A stretch of 64,000 bases of DNA from Clostridiales bacterium. GTDB lineage: Bacteria > Bacillota > Clostridia > Oscillospirales > CAG-382. The position numbers and the translations under genes were made by a program. How positions within the stretch are numbered: the first letter of the stretch is position 1; every line of letters begins with the position of its first letter. Below are positions 17,233-25,822 of this stretch, in pieces. The DNA lies in NCBI GenBank assembly GCA_004553575.1, contig SFLA01000001.1, positions 1-64,000 of the forward strand, written 5' to 3'. Below the pieces are notes generated by a model, which did no database searches, was not told the origin of the DNA, and saw nothing but the letters and a program-made list of their open reading frames with translations.

Positions 17233-20200
17233 TTAATCTGCGGTATAGGTGCCGAGGAAAATTCTCTTTACCGCGAGATAATCGGTTGCGTTGACCTCGG
17301 TATCGGTGTTGGCATCCGCCGCGACGGACTGAACCGGCGTGAGCGTGTAGGTGCCGAGAATCGAACGCTTAATCATAAGGTAATCAGCCGGGTCGACAGC
17401 GCCGTTGGCGTTTACGTCACCGTGAATTCCGCCGGAAGTAACGAAGCCGTTAACCGCCGCCGCGTAGATAAGCACCTCGTCGAGCGAGGTCTCACCGGCT
17501 GTCGAAGCGGCCGAACCGACATTTGTTATCTTTACGGAAGAAACCGAAAGCACATAAGCCGAATTATTGGTTATTACAACCCTGATGGGTTCCGTGCCGG
17601 CAGTATTGGTAACCGCAGGATAATACATATGCACGGTCGAAGTGACGGTGTAATCAACGGTATTAACCGAGAAAGCTATTTCGCTTCCGGTCGGCGAGGA
17701 AATCTCGGCGGTCAGCTTATCAAAGGTCTTGCCGGTTATTTCCAGAGCAAGAGACTGACCGGGCTGAATATAAAGCTCGTTCTTGGGGCCGAACTCCACT
17801 ATCTCGGCAACGGTGTAGCCGCTGCCGGAAGCATCCTTATCGATAAGGAACGCCGCTATGCCGTTGTCTGCCGACGCGCTGCCCACCGTAGCCGATGTGA
17901 ATACGTTGGGAACCCATACGCCGTTTATATAGTAGGAGGAGCCGGCTTTGATTGCATCGGTAATCTTGTTGCTGAGATACACATCGCGCATATCGAAAAT
18001 TTCGCAGTTGAGCTCGCCGTCGCGGCTGTATGCATCGCGGGCAAGATTTGCGAGAGCGGTGGTTGCGGCGCCGCTGCCGTCCTTCTTAATTGCCTCGTAT
18101 ACCGTAATGCCGTCGATACGTATTTTCCCGCGTTCGGTGGCGGCAGGATCTTTGGTGTATATCTCTTTTGCGGTATACGCCTTAAGGGTTACCTCGTAGG
18201 TGCCGTAGTCGAGTCCGCTTACGGTGGCAAGCGGAACTCCGTTGTAAGCGTCTTTAACGAACAGGGCATCTACGGTAATAACCTTTACCCATTTCTGCGT
18301 GCTCGGGTTCTTTACATAGATACGCAGCAGTCCGGATTCCAAATCGGTTTTGCCGTGTACCGTAAATCCGGTACCGGTGAAGGTGAAGGAAGCGGTTTTT
18401 CTGGAAGTAATATCTCCGGAAGCGACGGTAGTCAGACAGGTTCCGTCGGAATACCCGGTATCGTCTTCGTAGCCCTTGCCGTAGCCGTACATTCCGTCGG
18501 GATATACGGTGTTGCCTGCCGCGGTTCCTTCCGTCGACCATCCGTCGCCCGGGGTAATAAAGGTATCCTCGTAATAGACGGTTGTTGCGGGGAGGAAGGT
18601 GACGGTCATATCCGCGGTTTCGTCGCCGTTGATGTCGAGAGCCCTGCTCTCGGCGTCGACACCGGCTTTATATATTCTGTTGGGGGTGTAGGTTACGGAA
18701 GTTGTTTTTTCGCCGTTTCCGGTGAGCATCTTCCGGTAAACTCCGCCTTCGGCAAATATGCCGGAGGGGATGTTGGCTGTATCGGTATAATTGTTGGTTA
18801 CGCCGTAGTCATATATAAACGCTACGTTCGCGGGTACTATCTGAAGCGTGCCCTCGGTGTATTCTGTTTTAAATTTGCCGGAGGCGTCAGCATCGTTCTG
18901 TTTAATTTTTACAAGTGTTTCGTCAATATCATTCACCGTCGTTCCGACATACTTTGCGGTTACGGAGCTGCCGCCGGTATAAGTCACCGTGTAGGTTTCG
19001 TAGTTGAATACAACCTCCCAGGTGTTGCTGCCGGTCGGATTTACAAGAACACCGTCGTAATACAGCGAAATACCGGATGCGGTTTTTTCGGTGCCGTCAT
19101 AGGTATAACGGCCGCCGGCGCTTACAAAGTTGAGAGCGTTCTTTGTAACTTTGATATAGAGTACGTTAATAACGTTCTCGCCCGCCGTAACGACATACGG
19201 CACCGTGCCCTGCTGAACGCCGGAGAGGTATATTCCGTCGTCGCCGGCGTGCTCGTTTGCCGCGGCATAGTAATAGTCGAGCTGTGCGGCGGAGGTACCG
19301 GAGGTAAGGGTTATACTGTCGCCGGTGACCTTACCGGTTATGGTTGCGGAGCCGAGCTTGTTGTCATCGGCTATGGTATCGTAGTAATAATTTACGGTGA
19401 CAGACCGGTCTGCCTTTTTGAAGTTGAGCTCCCATTTGTCCATTCCGCCCGCTCCGTCGTTATCGAGCACGTAGATATCGAAATAGAAGAGAGTTCCGGC
19501 AGGGAAGGATGTGTCAACGCCGTAAACGCTGCCGAGCCTCGATGCGAGAGTCGAGGTATTAAGAACCGTATACCAGCCGTCCGTGTGCCTGAGATTCGTA
19601 TAAATCGCGTCGGTTGTATTCATAGAGACGACGTTTGCATTATCGGCAGAAGTGGATGCAAGGTTGGGGTAGCTGTTGTAGAAGGCTCTTACCGAGTAAG
19701 CGGTGCCGAGCCTTGTCTCGACCGTCTTGCCCCAGTCTGCGTTCATATTTCCGTTCTGTGTCCAGACGCCCTTGCCGGTGGTGCCGGTAAAGAAGGTAAG
19801 ATAATCAAGAACACCGGGATCGGTCATTTTTGTAAGATTGTCGGCCGCCTTATGGATAAAGATGAACATATCATCGTTTATCGGAAGGACGGAACCGCCC
19901 TGGAAGGCGGAGGCAAACGCGGTGTCATTGAGGTGACTCGCTATATAATCGTAAATAGCCGTATAATCCGCGTCGTTGACGGACACCATCTTTATAATAT
20001 CGGAGGTGGTGTAGCCCTCGGGCCAGTAGAATTCGCCGCGGAAAAGGCGCGCGGAGGCTTTCTTCCAGCCGTTGTCGGAGGTGTCGGGATCCAAATCCGT
20101 CCAGGAAGCGGCTATCTTGGTGCTCGGAATTTCGGTGTTCGATCCTCCGTACGGATACGAAATATTGTCTCCGTCGGTTCCCGTTTTATTATTATTAATA

Positions 20201-21594
20201 TCCCAGACGATAGGATGAGCGGTGGTCGTAAGACCCTTAATTTTGTCCCAGGTAACACCGTATTCTTCGTAAGTAGTGTAGTCGGAATACGTATCGATTC
20301 CGGTCACAACACGTGAACCGTCGTTGTCGCTGTCAGTCGTCTGCTCGTCGGTTCTCGTCCAGGTTATCGGGACGATTATCGAACCGTCGGACTGAACCTC
20401 TGTGAACCATGCGACATACACATCATTCTCGCCGTCCTCGACGGTTATTGCGGCAGAGGAGCTGTACCATGCGCCGTCTTTCGTCCAGTAGCAGAAGCGG
20501 GAGTAGTCGTCAGCGGTTGCGGTGCAGGAAACGTTTGTGCCGCTCTTAACGGGGGCGCTTACGGTTCCTCCGTCGTAATCTGCGTCATCAGTGACGCGGA
20601 ATTCGGCAAGCACCGGCTCGAGCTGTGCAAGAGCGTCATGCAGTGCCTGGGCGGCGCGGTTCACCTCGGCCTGAGCGGTCTGTGCACCGGCTTCGGTCGA
20701 ATACGGATTGCTCACGGCGTTCACCGCGTTCTGAGCGGCGGTAACAAGACCGTCTATATTGAGCGCAGTCCAGTTGGTATAGCGCGAGGAGGTAAGCGAG
20801 TTTGCATAAGCAATAAGCTCGCTTATATAGTCGGTGCTTACTACGTATGCGGTTCCGCCCGAGAAAGTAAGCTCGTATAAATAGACATTGCTTGTGGTGG
20901 TGCTTGCTCTGACTGTATTTCCTGACGTGTTGAAATTGAGATAGTAGTCAGTGGATATAATATTACCTATACTTCTGCCTACAGTGTAACACTTTTCACC
21001 GGAAACAGAAGTAAAGGTGAGGTTCGATGACGAACTTGACAGAGACAGTACTACTGGTGACCATCCTGATCTGCTTATGTTCAGATAATTTGTACCAGAA
21101 TAAACCGTATATGTGCTGCCTGAGCCATTTACGGTATAAAGATAATCGGAATAATTGCCCGTTATTGTGTTCTGGAGTTCGGTAAGGCTGGTCGCCCGAA
21201 CTGTGCCGAGAGCGTCTTTGCTCAGGGTTTTTGTCATAACATAATGACCGGAATTGCTTTTGAATACAAACAAATATTCGCCGCTTTCTATACTGTCAAC
21301 GAGAGTATAGACGGGGTCGCTCGTAGTCACGGTAACCGTGCCGTCGGTATAATCGGGAACGTCTGTCGAGCTGAGCGTTGCGGTTATCTTACCGGTTTTG
21401 CCGCTTTGGACATCCTCGATAATATACTCGTTTGTACCGGAAGACGCGCCCGTATCGGTAAACAGGCCTCCCGAGACCTCGCCGATAAGCTCGTACCCCT
21501 CCTCGACCGCGCCCGCGGTGAGCGACATACTGAGTGTGCAGAGAATAACCGCCAGTAAGACGGATACGACTCTGACTGTGAATGGCTTTTTCAT
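17233..21594 (-). CDS. Large secreted modular protein with C-terminal type I dockerin
   Basis: This 1453-residue protein has a classic signal peptide (LLAVILCTLSMSLTAGAVE). Its extracellular portion is beta-rich and includes an alpha-helical FIVAR-like stretch (TAAQNAVNAVSN, AQAEVNRAAQALHDALAQLEP). The central region is Trp/Asp-rich and unassigned. An MBG-like segment (RYTYDGTEKTASG) and a jelly-roll-like module before the C-terminus complete the body. The last 65 residues are a type I dockerin with two Ca-binding repeats, GDVNANGAVDPADYLMIKR and ADANTDTEVNATDYLAVKR. Dockerins bind cohesins on scaffoldins or cell-surface anchors. No catalytic domain was recognised, so it may be an adhesin or substrate-binding component. 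AGGAGG precedes the ATG. Confidence 0.85.
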   Translation of the reverse strand: MKKPFTVRVVSVLLAVILCTLSMSLTAGAVEEGYELIGEVSGGLFTDTGASSGTNEYIIEDVQSGKTGKITATLSSTDVPDYTDGTVTVTTSDPVYTLVDSIESGEYLFVFKSNSGHYVMTKTLSKDALGTVRATSLTELQNTITGNYSDYLYTVNGSGSTYTVYSGTNYLNISRSGWSPVVLSLSSSSSNLTFTSVSGEKCYTVGRSIGNIISTDYYLNFNTSGNTVRASTTTSNVYLYELTFSGGTAYVVSTDYISELIAYANSLTSSRYTNWTALNIDGLVTAAQNAVNAVSNPYSTEAGAQTAQAEVNRAAQALHDALAQLEPVLAEFRVTDDADYDGGTVSAPVKSGTNVSCTATADDYSRFCYWTKDGAWYSSSAAITVEDGENDVYVAWFTEVQSDGSIIVPITWTRTDEQTTDSDNDGSRVVTGIDTYSDYTTYEEYGVTWDKIKGLTTTAHPIVWDINNNKTGTDGDNISYPYGGSNTEIPSTKIAASWTDLDPDTSDNGWKKASARLFRGEFYWPEGYTTSDIIKMVSVNDADYTAIYDYIASHLNDTAFASAFQGGSVLPINDDMFIFIHKAADNLTKMTDPGVLDYLTFFTGTTGKGVWTQNGNMNADWGKTVETRLGTAYSVRAFYNSYPNLASTSADNANVVSMNTTDAIYTNLRHTDGWYTVLNTSTLASRLGSVYGVDTSFPAGTLFYFDIYVLDNDGAGGMDKWELNFKKADRSVTVNYYYDTIADDNKLGSATITGKVTGDSITLTSGTSAAQLDYYYAAANEHAGDDGIYLSGVQQGTVPYVVTAGENVINVLYIKVTKNALNFVSAGGRYTYDGTEKTASGISLYYDGVLVNPTGSNTWEVVFNYETYTVTYTGGSSVTAKYVGTTVNDIDETLVKIKQNDADASGKFKTEYTEGTLQIVPANVAFIYDYGVTNNYTDTANIPSGIFAEGGVYRKMLTGNGEKTTSVTYTPNRIYKAGVDAESRALDINGDETADMTVTFLPATTVYYEDTFITPGDGWSTEGTAAGNTVYPDGMYGYGKGYEDDTGYSDGTCLTTVASGDITSRKTASFTFTGTGFTVHGKTDLESGLLRIYVKNPSTQKWVKVITVDALFVKDAYNGVPLATVSGLDYGTYEVTLKAYTAKEIYTKDPAATERGKIRIDGITVYEAIKKDGSGAATTALANLARDAYSRDGELNCEIFDMRDVYLSNKITDAIKAGSSYYINGVWVPNVFTSATVGSASADNGIAAFLIDKDASGSGYTVAEIVEFGPKNELYIQPGQSLALEITGKTFDKLTAEISSPTGSEIAFSVNTVDYTVTSTVHMYYPAVTNTAGTEPIRVVITNNSAYVLSVSSVKITNVGSAASTAGETSLDEVLIYAAAVNGFVTSGGIHGDVNANGAVDPADYLMIKRSILGTYTLTPVQSVAADANTDTEVNATDYLAVKRIFLGTYTAD

Positions 21595-21667
21595 CTTGTT
21601 TCCTCCTGTGAGTTTTGGCTTTGCTCCGGCATTCCCCCGACATCAACGCGGTGCAGTGCCGTTCTCA

Positions 21668-21695
21668 ATTATAAGTAAAGATGCTATTTTGTCTT
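21668..21695 (-). promoter_or_regulatory. Possible promoter of the dockerin gene
   Basis: TATAAT (21673-21668) has a weak AAGACA (21695-21690) 16 nt upstream, lying in the last codons of the GH95 gene. Read-through from GH95 is also possible. Confidence 0.4.
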
Positions 21696-24356
21696 TCTGT
21701 AAATCCGGTAGGTGTGGCCGTCCTCGGCAGTCCAGGTAATGGTTACGCTGCCGTCCGGGTTAACGGAATAGGCAAGGCCGGTTACACTGCCCGGAAGAGA
21801 TGAAGAATCGAGGAATGAATATGTATGCCCCGATACGGTTTCGAAGGTCACCTTGCCGTCGGCAGAGGTATACGAAACCTCGGCGCCCGCGGTCGTATCG
21901 TAAAGCACATAGCCCGAAGGTACGGTATACTCCACGGTGCAGCTTCCTCCCGACCCGGAGGTTACCGAAAGCGCCCTGACGCTGCCCAAAGACCAGGCGC
22001 AGTCAACCTCGAAGTTGCCCTCGGCGAGCAGGCCGGAAAAGCTTCCTGCCGACCAATCCGACGGAATTGCGGGAATAAGATCTATATATCCGTAATTTGA
22101 CTGGATAAGCATCTCGTTCACTGCGGCGGAATATCCGTAATTGGCGTCTATCTGGAACGCCCTGCCGTCTCCGCCGTAGCCGCCATAGGAATGATACCCC
22201 CAGAGATTCTTCATTACGCCGTTTGTAAGCACGTACTTAAGGTAAGTATATGCGCTCTCGCCGTTGCCGACGGCAGCCCAGGTGCAGGCCCGCTGTGCAA
22301 GGCTCCAGCCGCTTACGGTATTCGTGCCGCGGAGCGTAAGCGTATTCGCAGCCGCAGTCTTAAGCTCTTCGGTGGTGAGCATGTTGCCCGGATACGCGCC
22401 GAGAAGCTGGGAAATGTGACGGTGATTCGATTCGCCGTACTGGCCGTAATAGCTCTCGCCGTACCACTCCTTGATATAGCTGCCCACGGAATTGCTTCCG
22501 GTCTCGATCCCCTTAAGGTTTGCAAAAATGCTCTCTATATCCTCAAGCGTTAGGCCCTTCGGTGAATATACCGTATCGTTCGGCGCATAGCCGAGCGCGT
22601 ACGCCGCCTCTATGGTATCCTGGAAGAGCTGCCAGATTATCGACTGCTCGTAGGTATTGCCGAATGTAACGTAGCCGTGCTCGGGCGAATAGGCTATCGG
22701 GAAGACATACTTCCCGGAGCTGTCCGTCTCGAGAAGCTGACGGTACATCTCGCACTGCTTTACCATAAGCGGGAAGAGGGTTTCCCTGAGCAGCTCCGTA
22801 TCCTGCGAATACTCGTAATAATCGTAGCAGTTCTGCAGCATCCAGGTGGACGCAGACGGCGACCAGCCCCAGGTGGAAATGCTCCAGCCCGGAGACGTAT
22901 ATCCGAACGGAGTGTTCTGCGTATGCATCATCATACCGGTATCGGCGTCGGTATAGGCGGTGACCGTGTAGTTGCCGGCGTCGTACATGGCATTCATATA
23001 ATTTATGAGCGGCTTAAGACACTCGTTAAGGTTGCCGGCGGAAGCCAGCCAATAGTTCATCTCGACGTTTATGTTGGTGTGTATATCCGAATACCACGGA
23101 GCGGTATTATTATTGTTCCATATACCCTGGAGTGTCGTCGGAAGCTGACTGTTTGCCGAAGAGCCGCTTATGAGCAGGTACCTGCCGTACTGGTACTGGA
23201 GCACCTCGAGGTAGCGCTGCTCCGCGCTGCCGGCGCTCGAATAGCCCGAAAGCAGGGCGTCGGTCGTTTTGGAGCAGGACTGGCCGAGATCTATGCTCGC
23301 TCTGCCGAACTGCCCGGTATATGTCTGCTCATGCTCGCTGTAAACGGTGTCGTATCCGGCGCTGACCGCGGCGTCAAGAACACCGGAAACGCGGGCGTTA
23401 AGTTCGGACGCGCTCTCCCCGGTGCGGTAATACCATTCGGTACTGCCGGAAGAATCCGTATGGTCGGTGCTGTAATCGGTAGCCGCGGTGATATATATGG
23501 TGACATCCGTCGCGCCGGAAACGGTAACGGTGCCGCCGGACGCGCTCACCGAGCCTCCGTTGGGGATAACGGCTATCTTGGTGCTGTGAAGCAGCCCGTT
23601 GTTGCTTACCGTTCCGTAAACGGTTATATACCCGATTCCGGACGAAACGGACGCCGAGTTCGACGTAACCGACTGCTTGGATTCCATGCTGACCGAAAGA
23701 GATATGCTGTTGGCCGCGCTCGCGGTGAGCCGCGCAACCGCCGCATTATATGTATCGGAAACGAAATACTCGCGTTTATATTCCGTTCCTCCGTAGGTGT
23801 ATGACACCGAGGCGACTCCGGTCTCGAGATTGAGATCGCGCACGTAATCGGACGGAACCGAGGACGGAGCGCCGGAGAAGGTAAGATACAGGTCTCCGAG
23901 CGCCTGATATCCGTTTTTGTATCCGCTGGAGTCCTCCGGAACTCCCGCCAAAACTTCGGCGTCAAAGCGCGACCCGTTCTTTACTGCCGACACCCAGCTC
24001 GTCCATTCGCTGTCGCTGTGGCTGACGTTGCCGCCGGCATAACTGCCCACGCTTCCGCGGCCGCCCGACCAAAGCGTTTCTTCATTAAGCGTAAGATGCT
24101 CTGCCGAAAGCTCGCCGTACACGTTGGCACCTATCCTGCCGTTGCCTATCGGCAGGGTTGCGCTCTGCCATACGCCGTTGGAATCGCTTAAACCGGCAGT
24201 CTGTGACGCAGGCTCGTCATACCAGAGACGAAGCGCGGAATCTGCCGCTGTCGACCCTGTCTGCGCAACCGCGGGAACAAGCATAACCAGCAGTGCGAGC
24301 GCAAGCATGATCGAAACGGATTTACGGACGGAACTTCCTGAATTTCGGCGGGTCAT
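21684..24356 (-). CDS. GH95 family alpha-L-fucosidase (secreted)
   Basis: This 890-residue protein has a signal peptide (residues 10-31, ending VPAVAQT). A GH95 module follows, starting LRLWYDEPA with TLPIGNGRIGANVYG and LNEETLWSGG. The residues equivalent to those of the Bifidobacterium enzyme AfcA can be placed: N428 and N430 in NINVEMNYW, the general acid Glu559 in YSPEHG, and Asp737 in FQIDANYG. GH95 enzymes invert and remove alpha-1,2-L-fucose (some act on L-galactose) from mucin or plant glycans. The C-terminus ends in an incomplete Fn3-like strand set (GSVTITWTAEDGHTYRIYR) and has no dockerin. ATG 24356 was chosen, with AGGAG 7 nt upstream; longer forms overlap the kinase gene. It lies 47 nt after that gene. 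Confidence 0.88.
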   Translation of the reverse strand: MTRRNSGSSVRKSVSIMLALALLVMLVPAVAQTGSTAADSALRLWYDEPASQTAGLSDSNGVWQSATLPIGNGRIGANVYGELSAEHLTLNEETLWSGGRGSVGSYAGGNVSHSDSEWTSWVSAVKNGSRFDAEVLAGVPEDSSGYKNGYQALGDLYLTFSGAPSSVPSDYVRDLNLETGVASVSYTYGGTEYKREYFVSDTYNAAVARLTASAANSISLSVSMESKQSVTSNSASVSSGIGYITVYGTVSNNGLLHSTKIAVIPNGGSVSASGGTVTVSGATDVTIYITAATDYSTDHTDSSGSTEWYYRTGESASELNARVSGVLDAAVSAGYDTVYSEHEQTYTGQFGRASIDLGQSCSKTTDALLSGYSSAGSAEQRYLEVLQYQYGRYLLISGSSANSQLPTTLQGIWNNNNTAPWYSDIHTNINVEMNYWLASAGNLNECLKPLINYMNAMYDAGNYTVTAYTDADTGMMMHTQNTPFGYTSPGWSISTWGWSPSASTWMLQNCYDYYEYSQDTELLRETLFPLMVKQCEMYRQLLETDSSGKYVFPIAYSPEHGYVTFGNTYEQSIIWQLFQDTIEAAYALGYAPNDTVYSPKGLTLEDIESIFANLKGIETGSNSVGSYIKEWYGESYYGQYGESNHRHISQLLGAYPGNMLTTEELKTAAANTLTLRGTNTVSGWSLAQRACTWAAVGNGESAYTYLKYVLTNGVMKNLWGYHSYGGYGGDGRAFQIDANYGYSAAVNEMLIQSNYGYIDLIPAIPSDWSAGSFSGLLAEGNFEVDCAWSLGSVRALSVTSGSGGSCTVEYTVPSGYVLYDTTAGAEVSYTSADGKVTFETVSGHTYSFLDSSSLPGSVTGLAYSVNPDGSVTITWTAEDGHTYRIYRKTK

Positions 24357-24403
24357 AAAAACACTCCTTTTTAACGCTGTGTGTTTCCTCGAAAAAATGT
24401 ATG

Positions 24404-25234
24404 TCAGCACAGCAATTCCGCGCGGAGATAATCGGCGGAGCCGGGCTCCTTGGTGGCGGTATATCTGTATACCGGAACCTCTTTGCAGACCGCGGATATA
24501 ACGTCGGCGGCGGAAGCCGCTGCGGACGCATCCCAGGGGAAAGCCGTACATTCGGAATATATCATACGGAACGCCTCCGACGGCGAAACGCGGTCGAGTT
24601 TGTTCTCTGCCCCCTTTACCGGAAACACCACCGCACGCACCGGAGCGTCGCCGCGCTCAAAGCGGTCCGACGACCCCGAATACGGCAATCCGTGCGCCGT
24701 CGGAGCACCGTCGGCGCGCAGAGCGGCGCGGTCTCCGTTTATCATTCTCCCGGCACCCGACCGCTCAAGCAGCATTGCCTGAGTCGTCTTCCCCGTACCG
24801 GACGGCCCCGAAAAAAGTATGCCCCCTCTTTCAGTAAGTACCAGCGACGCATGCAGCAGCACCGCCCCGTGAAGCGCCAGCGTCCGCTCGAACCCGATAT
24901 GCGCAAATATCGCCTTTGCGGATGAAAAATAGTTCTCCTTCCCCCGAAGACAGGTAACCGAAACGGCTCCGGACGTGCAAACCGACGAAGCGTATACCCG
25001 CTCTCCCTCGTGAAACAGCAGACGGCAGCCCCCGCCGTGAAGCATATAAACGCTTTTGTCGGGCAGCAGCTTTGTCGGAGCGCACTGCGGAACCCCGATA
25101 ACGTCGGACACCGAAAGACTTACCGTTACGTCCGGCCTGCCCGAATACGTATAGCCGGCGAATCTGCCGTCGGCAAACGGCAGCTGCGAATCCACCCGGA
25201 ACGACACCCCCGCGAGGAGATAGCTCCCCGTCAT
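24404..25234 (-). CDS. HprK/PEPCK-like P-loop kinase paired with small peptide
   Basis: This 276-residue soluble protein has a beta-rich N-terminal half. A P-loop kinase core of the HPr kinase/PEP carboxykinase type follows: LHGAVLLHAS (121-130), GGILFSGPSGTGKTT (P-loop 143-150), then INGDRAAL (165-172), which matches the acidic LSDD-type motif after the Walker A. Relatives include peptide kinases such as those that phosphorylate a C-terminal Ser of lasso peptides, and other HprK-like proteins in peptide clusters. ATG 25234 follows the peptide stop codon by 4 nt, indicating translational coupling, so the peptide is the obvious candidate substrate (inference). Not canonical HprK: it has no N-terminal DRTGG-like domain, and an HPr target is unlikely. 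Confidence 0.78.
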   Translation of the reverse strand: MTGSYLLAGVSFRVDSQLPFADGRFAGYTYSGRPDVTVSLSVSDVIGVPQCAPTKLLPDKSVYMLHGGGCRLLFHEGERVYASSVCTSGAVSVTCLRGKENYFSSAKAIFAHIGFERTLALHGAVLLHASLVLTERGGILFSGPSGTGKTTQAMLLERSGAGRMINGDRAALRADGAPTAHGLPYSGSSDRFERGDAPVRAVVFPVKGAENKLDRVSPSEAFRMIYSECTAFPWDASAAASAADVISAVCKEVPVYRYTATKEPGSADYLRAELLC

Positions 25235-25238
25235 AACG

Positions 25239-25472
25239 TCAGGAACCGAATATTCCGCCGCCGCCGGTGGGCGTATTGTAGCAGTACTGCCCGTACATGT
25301 CCACATCGAACACGCACGCACCGTTGCCGTCGTCGAATATAACATCGCCGCCGGTCATATAAGTGCAGGTAAGGCCGTCTGCTTGATTCGCGGTAAGGGT
25401 GCACGCAGCGATATGGGTCGAAAGCGCGAAGTTTTCGACCGTCATTACCGGTTTTTTGTAGTGTTTCTTCAT
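25239..25472 (-). CDS. Small Cys-containing peptide, candidate modified-peptide precursor
   Basis: This 77-residue peptide has a basic, Pro-containing N-terminus (MKKHYKKPVMTVENF), then a leader-like ALSTHIAAC and a polar core with Cys at 24, 36, 53 and 64. The tail is Gly-rich (GGGGIFGS) and ends in Ser77. It has no ordinary signal peptide or membrane helix. The N-terminal pattern resembles a class of short clostridial peptides (Lys/Tyr/Pro start, ...S..IAA.C) that I have seen annotated only as hypothetical. The start was set at 25472 because GGAGG lies 5 nt upstream; an in-frame TTG overlaps that site. It is translationally coupled to the downstream HprK-like kinase. The precursor role is inference; alternatively it could be a small regulator of the kinase. 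Confidence 0.72.
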   Translation of the reverse strand: MKKHYKKPVMTVENFALSTHIAACTLTANQADGLTCTYMTGGDVIFDDGNGACVFDVDMYGQYCYNTPTGGGGIFGS

Positions 25473-25485
25473 AGCTTCCTCCAAA

Positions 25486-25578
25486 TGCCGGGCAGAAAGC
25501 GGCGAAGCTGTGCCGCAGACCGATCCGGCAGTAATTCTTTGCGCTTCCCGGGCAGGGTTTTATGCGTTTTTCCCGCCC
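25486..25578 (-). promoter_or_regulatory. Potentially structured 5' leader of the peptide-kinase operon
   Basis: Downstream of the promoter, a leader of about 130 nt can form two elements. The first is GGGCGGG (25578-25572) with CCCTGCCC (25557-25550) around the loop AAAAACGCATAAAA. The second is TGCCGG (25530-25525) with CCGGCA (25491-25486), enclosing an inner GCGGC/GCCGC hairpin (25516-25512 with 25503-25499). The closing strand ends two bases before the ribosome binding site. A cis-regulatory RNA is possible, but I cannot assign it to a known class. Confidence 0.4.
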
Positions 25579-25612
25579 GAAAAGATAATATAATCCTTAC
25601 GATTCAGAGATA

Positions 25613-25641
25613 ATTTTACTCTTAAATTTTTCTTTTGTCAA
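25613..25641 (-). promoter_or_regulatory. Promoter of the peptide-kinase operon
   Basis: On the minus strand, consensus TTGACA (25641-25636), a 17-nt AT-rich spacer and TAAAAT (25618-25613). Confidence 0.75.
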
Positions 25642-25752
25642 TAAGAACAACAAAAAAATACAACGAATTTTCCGTGATTTTCCGGCTTATTTTGGTAATT
25701 TTACTCCGGCAAAACTTTCCGCGGAGGCACATACCGGCGCCCCCCCGGAGAA

Positions 25753-25783
25753 TAAAAAAGCAGCCCGCCCGGAAGGACGGACC
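25753..25783 (-). terminator. Terminator of the Gfo/Idh/MocA gene
   Basis: On the minus strand, CCGTCC (25780-25775), loop TTCC, GGGCGG (25770-25765, one G-U pair), then GCTGCTTTTTTATT. It lies about 40 nt after the stop codon. Between it and the peptide promoter only featureless AT-rich sequence was seen. Confidence 0.7.
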
Positions 25784-25822
25784 GCGCCGAAGCCGTATTC
25801 GTAATTTCGGTCTTTTTTCTGA

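Noticed and set aside
17059..20316. Very long plus-strand open frame (over 1000 codons) opposite the dockerin gene
   Set aside because: It is antisense to a protein with a signal peptide and dockerin and has a low-complexity composition. No ribosome site or family match was seen. Long antisense frames are common in GC-rich genes.
24404..25234. Canonical HPr kinase/phosphorylase (hprK)
   Set aside because: It lacks the usual N-terminal domain, is coupled to a small peptide gene, and is not next to lgt or other hprK neighbours.
25480..25600. c-di-GMP (GEMM-type) riboswitch in the peptide leader
   Set aside because: A short CGCAAAG-like stretch resembles the GEMM core, but the required tetraloop/receptor helices and downstream GGUAG-like segment are absent. 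Kept only as an unassigned leader.
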